NCBI GenBank assembly: GCA_013399305.1
Contig: VXAI01000020.1
Coordinates: 6,456,607 to 6,520,606 of the forward strand
Direction of reading: 5' to 3'
DNA length: 64,000 nt
From: Rostratula benghalensis
Taxonomy: Eukaryota; Chordata; Aves; Charadriiformes; Rostratulidae
Within the stretch, counting starts at the first letter, position 1. Every line of letters begins with the position of its first letter. The notes beneath the pieces were generated by a model. That model worked only from the letters and a program-made list of their open reading frames with translations. It was not told the DNA's origin and did no database searches. The position numbers were made by a program, and so were the translations under genes. Positions 59,989 to 64,000 of the stretch are shown piece after piece.

Positions 59989-62316
59989 AAATATAATCAC
60001 CCTTTTTCTTCTCTCCTTTCTATTCTAATAGTGCAACTGTTAGTAGATTCATCTTGAGAGCCAGTGTAGTAATGCAGTCTTATCTTTGTCTGTTCTCTCT
60101 CTTCACCTTTTAAAAGTCTTGGAGATAGTTTTGTGTGAAAACCCAAGCTGCCTTCTCATTGTTCTGATTCCTGTTGTCACTGCGGTGAGAAGCTGGTTTT
60201 AACCTCTGCCTTGTCTAATGCAGCAAAGGAAGGCTCCTGAAGAGCCTCTCAACAAACCAGTAGGCTTCGACTTTTCTTTAAGAGGACAGATGATAGCAGA
60301 ATTTGGGGAAGTTGTGCCCTGCAGTAATGGAGCTAACCCTCTGCAGGCTACCTTACAGCTGCTGTCACGGGGGATCATACCGCTCTGCACCCCTGGGACA
60401 GATTTCAAGGCAAACGTTTAGCGAGAAACCAGATATTGAAGCAAGAGAGATGAAATGTTATGAGGACAAAGGGATTCTGCTGTTATCAGAAACACCTGGG
60501 TCCTCGGATCAGCCAGGGTCAAGGAAACCACCTACATTCTTCCTGCCACATATATATGAAATATAATTTGAATAAAAAGACTCAGCAGCTCGTAAGGGAT
60601 CAGAGCTTTTTGCACCTTCTCTATTACCCTATTATTAGCTTCCCTTGCTGTTTGCAAGTCAGGCTGTATTTGTGCATTTCACCATGAATGGCTTTGTAAC
60701 AGAGTTTTGTAGATGACTTTTGTATTTTTCTGAAAATTAACCATTATGTGACAGGAAAACATTAGGGGAGGGGTGGATGGATTGATGTACTCAATGATTT
60801 TACATTATGAACGTATTTGCTGTGCAGCTGTTAAACCAGATCTATTGCTGCCTTTTCTTTTTTTTTTTTTTCTCCCTTTTTTCATGTTAATTTTGATTCA
60901 GCCAGAAAACTGCCCAAGTTGGTTTTATACTGGGAATACTTTATTGTATGCTTAGTGTATTCCCAATGCAGCCTAAATGTTTGCTTTATTGTAGTAGCTC
61001 TGACATGGTCCCAAATAATATTAGCTGGGATTTGACGAGTGACTACTGTTGATGTAATGCTAATGTGACCTCTATAAAATAAAGTTTCTTCCAGCCCTGT
61101 TTGATACTAGGGCTGCTCTGGTACATCATCTTTCGTACTCAGCAGCTGCTCTGATAGCATTTACACTAAGCCATGAAATGGAATATATCTCAATAAACAG
61201 AAGTGACTGTCCATTCTAGTCTTCTTGAACTGGGCCCGAAGTTTCATATTATGTCCCCCAAATTTTTGCCAGGAGTCTTCAGCTGCTCTATTTCTACATC
61301 ATACATGAAGGTGCTTGGCTTTTTGCAAAACGTTGGAGACATATGGCTCTGTCAGGTTAAATTTGCTGTTAGTTTAGAAGAAATCTGTGAACTTTGTGAA
61401 AAACAAGTAAAGAAAACTTGTGGCACATGGTACCTGTTTCACTGCTTTGTTCACAATTGTGTTACGTACCTTTTGACAGTGGATGGAAACTGTCAAGAAA
61501 TCAAAGCTGGTTTTTTATCATTATATATATGTTCATTTCTCATTATTTCATGATAAAATTCTTCAGTACCCCAAGGTACTGACAGCATATAGAATTTTTA
61601 AAGTATACATTTGGCTTTTATATTACTATTTCATAGCCCTAAAGTTGTTAGCACAAGGTTTCTTGGAATATTTATTAAAAAAATAGCTAGTCTGCACTAT
61701 GTACATGACTGCACTTAGTGGTGGTAAAGAATTTCCCTGTATTCTAGTGAAGAAAAATGGTAGAAAAATAGAACTAAGAGGGAATTCATCTGCTTCAGCC
61801 CTCTGACCCAAGGCTTCTCATCTTGAGTATTTCTGACAGAAAGTCCTTGAGCTGCTTGGTTCCTCACAGTAGGACTTCCTGGGTTATGCAGCGTGCCTTG
61901 GTTTAGAGAGACGTCCCCTCTGCCTTTTAGATTCGGCTGTGCTCTGCTTGTGGAAGGCCCCAGTGCAAAGGCTTATTCTCAAGATTTCTCACCGCTGCAG
62001 GCTGCGGCTCAGCTACGCGGCAGCTGCGCTAAGCTGCTGTCTGCCGTTGCTGTTTTAAGCACCGTGCTGATTAAAACTTCTCTGAGGCGCTCCATTTTTT
62101 AGTGGCAGGACCTGTTAATTTGCACCATGACACACAACAGTGTCAGTTCTAGAGGAACTGAGCTGAGGCTGGCCATGGGGAGAAATTCACCGGGACATAA
62201 TGTGAGCACAGCACCTTCCCACAGCTTTTCAGAAACAGAAAGGGGGATACAGGGACTTTTGTTTTAACCCACCCTTTAATTTACTTACTTTGCTGTTGCA
62301 AGACAGCAAAACTTTT

Positions 62317-62336
62317 TTGTTGTTGTTGTTGTTGTT
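62317..62336 (+). repeat. Short (TTG)n run
   Basis: About six TTG units after a T run. Simple repeat. Confidence 0.85.
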
Positions 62337-63435
62337 CTTTGGTGTTTATAGGCTTCTGCAATGATGTAAAAGTGTTGTTTTTTACAAAGGTAACAGTTGT
62401 CATGCTTGTAAATCACAATAATAAATCATGAACCTTTTATTTTTTTTCTGTGGGCTATTTCTGCCTGAGAGTTGCATTCCCTGTGCACTAGAAAGAACAT
62501 GTTTCCTGACCACTAAACACCTTTTCCGCTTCATGTAAGCTGACACTTGTGTTTGCAGCACCAGAAAAAGTGAAATCAACCAAAAGAAATCAGGTTTTGT
62601 TTTTTAAATGGTCTGTAGGGCACAGATAATTTATGCATCATCATCATCAGGTTACATAGGAGTTTAGTTTCTTTAAGCACAAACCAATTTCTTGAATGCC
62701 GAAATAAAATCCCTATTTCCAGCAATAACCGGGTCTTTCTATTTTGCTTCTGCTGCCTCAGGAGATCCTCCTTCATGGAAAACTGATTGCAGGAGACATG
62801 CATTTTCCATAAGTTTTTTGCTGCCTTGTACTACTTTCATCTGTGCTCCTTAAACATACATTCATTTATAGAAGGTTTGTTATTTATTTCTCTGGCAAGA
62901 AAAGACTTCACCATAGGTGACAGTCCGCAGCGGGAATCTCAGATATAGAGAGGGTTGTATTTTATGCCATTATTCCACTCATTGAAAAGGAAAGATTACA
63001 GTGCAGTTTTCGGAAGACTGAGGGTAAAAGTTTTCCCCTCTCTCCTACCTGTTTTGCTGTTCCCAGGCCAATTCACCCTCAGCCCCCTCTTCCCAAGGCT
63101 GGAGCCTAAAGGTAGCCATGGGCTGTAATACTGGAACTGGGCAGAACAAACATTTCAGGAAAATGAAATTACTTCACTAAAACTGTATTTGTGAGCTCTT
63201 AAACTCTTTGTGTTCCGGTCAGAGCTTGCTCCTTCACGATCCAGACTCTCCCCTGGCTTTAGTGCTGCAGTGAAATCATACTTCTGTGCTTCTGACTTTA
63301 CAGTCTGTTGCCAGCACAGAAAAGATTGTGATAGCACCAATCCACCAGGGATGGGCAAACTACTTCAATAAAAATAGCAACTGCCATGAACCTCAGCCCA
63401 AATTTTGAACCTTCTCCCTGCGCCACCCCCCTTTC

Positions 63436-63451
63436 TTTTTTTTTTTTTTTT
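63436..63451 (+). repeat. Poly-T run (T16)
   Basis: Uninterrupted T run followed by aagtataac. Confidence 0.9.
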
Positions 63452-64000
63452 AAGTATAACATGATTTCAGTAAGTACCTCCCTGAAATTAATCATGTGGA
63501 CTCTGCAGTTTTGGCCGCCTTTGCCGATCCAGCTGCTGTCCTCAAATCTGACAATTTCCAATGCTTCCCTTGGGTTAGGGGGAGTGAGTACATTTTGGGG
63601 TATACCTTTGACCTACGGAATGCATGGGATGGGAAGACATCAGCCAGCTGAGCCCAGAAGGGAACATGCCAAAACTGAGACTCCCCTGATAAAATATAGC
63701 TTGTAGAGGGGAACTCTTGGAAGCCAGAAGGACAAAGCTGCTTTAGGTGCAGGGGGGAGAATGAGGAGGGGATAGAAATGCTCTGATTATGTTGGGAAGG
63801 ATAAATTCAGAATAGAAGAAAGAGGTTTCAGAAGATTTCCATAAGCCCTGGAGCATCCAGGCCACACTGCCAGATTGTCTCAGCCTGGAGTGTATGTCCT
63901 TAGGGTGAGAGCAAGCAGAGCCTTCCCCTATCTTGCAGCCTTTATGCAAAAGTGAAAAAAAAAGAACGCAGCATTGTGGGTTGCAGAGGTAATATATCTT

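Larger units (their letters stand above)
59765..64000. other. Non-coding stretch, no gene seen
   Basis: Mixed to AT-rich DNA with T19 (59970-59988), T14 (60858-60871), (TTG)n (62317-62336) and T16 (63436-63451). A GC-richer patch lies at 61985-62050. Frames of 116 codons (61203-61553 plus) and 106 codons (63386-63706 plus) are unrecognised. No transposon boundary was seen. Confidence 0.5.

Noticed and set aside
1..64000. tRNA, rRNA, known microRNA, CRISPR array, retroviral LTR pair
   Set aside because: Looked for characteristic phrases and repeat layouts on both strands and saw none. A covariance-model search (Infernal/Rfam) and an LTR finder would be needed to exclude them formally.

Overview
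This window reads as non-coding nuclear DNA from a bird, or at least a sauropsid. The evidence is direct. There is a clear avian-type CR1 LINE 3' end (about 10098-10160, minus strand), a decayed CR1 ORF2 C-terminus (35430-35840, minus), an older CR1 3' end of the kind common to turtles, crocodiles and birds (12436-12640, plus), and several worn MIR-type SINEs. Recognisable interspersed repeats are sparse, which fits a bird. There is no bacterial gene organisation: no operons, no long reading frames, no RNA genes, no CRISPR array and no intact mobile element.

I found no protein-coding gene I can support. The longest open frames (187 codons at 16533-17096 minus, 157 at 7999-8472 plus, 144 at 17062-17496 minus, 137 at 6986-7399 minus) lack a recognisable domain, and most lie in GC-rich or low-complexity DNA where long frames arise by chance. 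The window is best read as a large intron or gene-desert interval rich in possible regulatory DNA.

Layout. 1-16 kb: AT-rich single-copy DNA with CR1 fragments near 8.8, 10.1 and 12.4 kb. 16.6-17.6 kb: a CpG-rich, island-like segment followed by a pyrimidine tract, a good-looking splice acceptor and an AT-rich stretch that looks conserved. 17.6-35 kb: ordinary non-coding DNA with MIR remnants (21.6, 32.1, 34.1 kb) and possible DNA-transposon scraps (29.5, 32.3 kb). 35.4-35.8 kb: CR1 ORF2 remnant. 36-41 kb: non-coding, with a two-copy 67-bp tandem duplication at 39.2 kb. 41.2-42.9 kb: the most promoter- or enhancer-like segment, with a small CpG island, a long pyrimidine tract, a perfect 17-bp triplicate and a G-rich block. 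43-54 kb: AT-rich, with a MIR tail at 52.0 kb. 54.5-54.9 kb and 59.1-59.8 kb: further enhancer-like stretches, the second preceded by a T26(GT)n microsatellite.

Two window-scale patterns stand out. Homopolymer runs of 12 or more bases are T on the plus strand 17 times and A only 3 times. This asymmetry is what one might expect if the window is transcribed in the plus direction. In addition, several non-repetitive blocks are dense in homeodomain (TAAT) and octamer-type motifs, which is typical of conserved non-coding elements around developmental genes. Both are inferences from reading the sequence, and alignment or expression data would settle them. I did not find a new biological system here.
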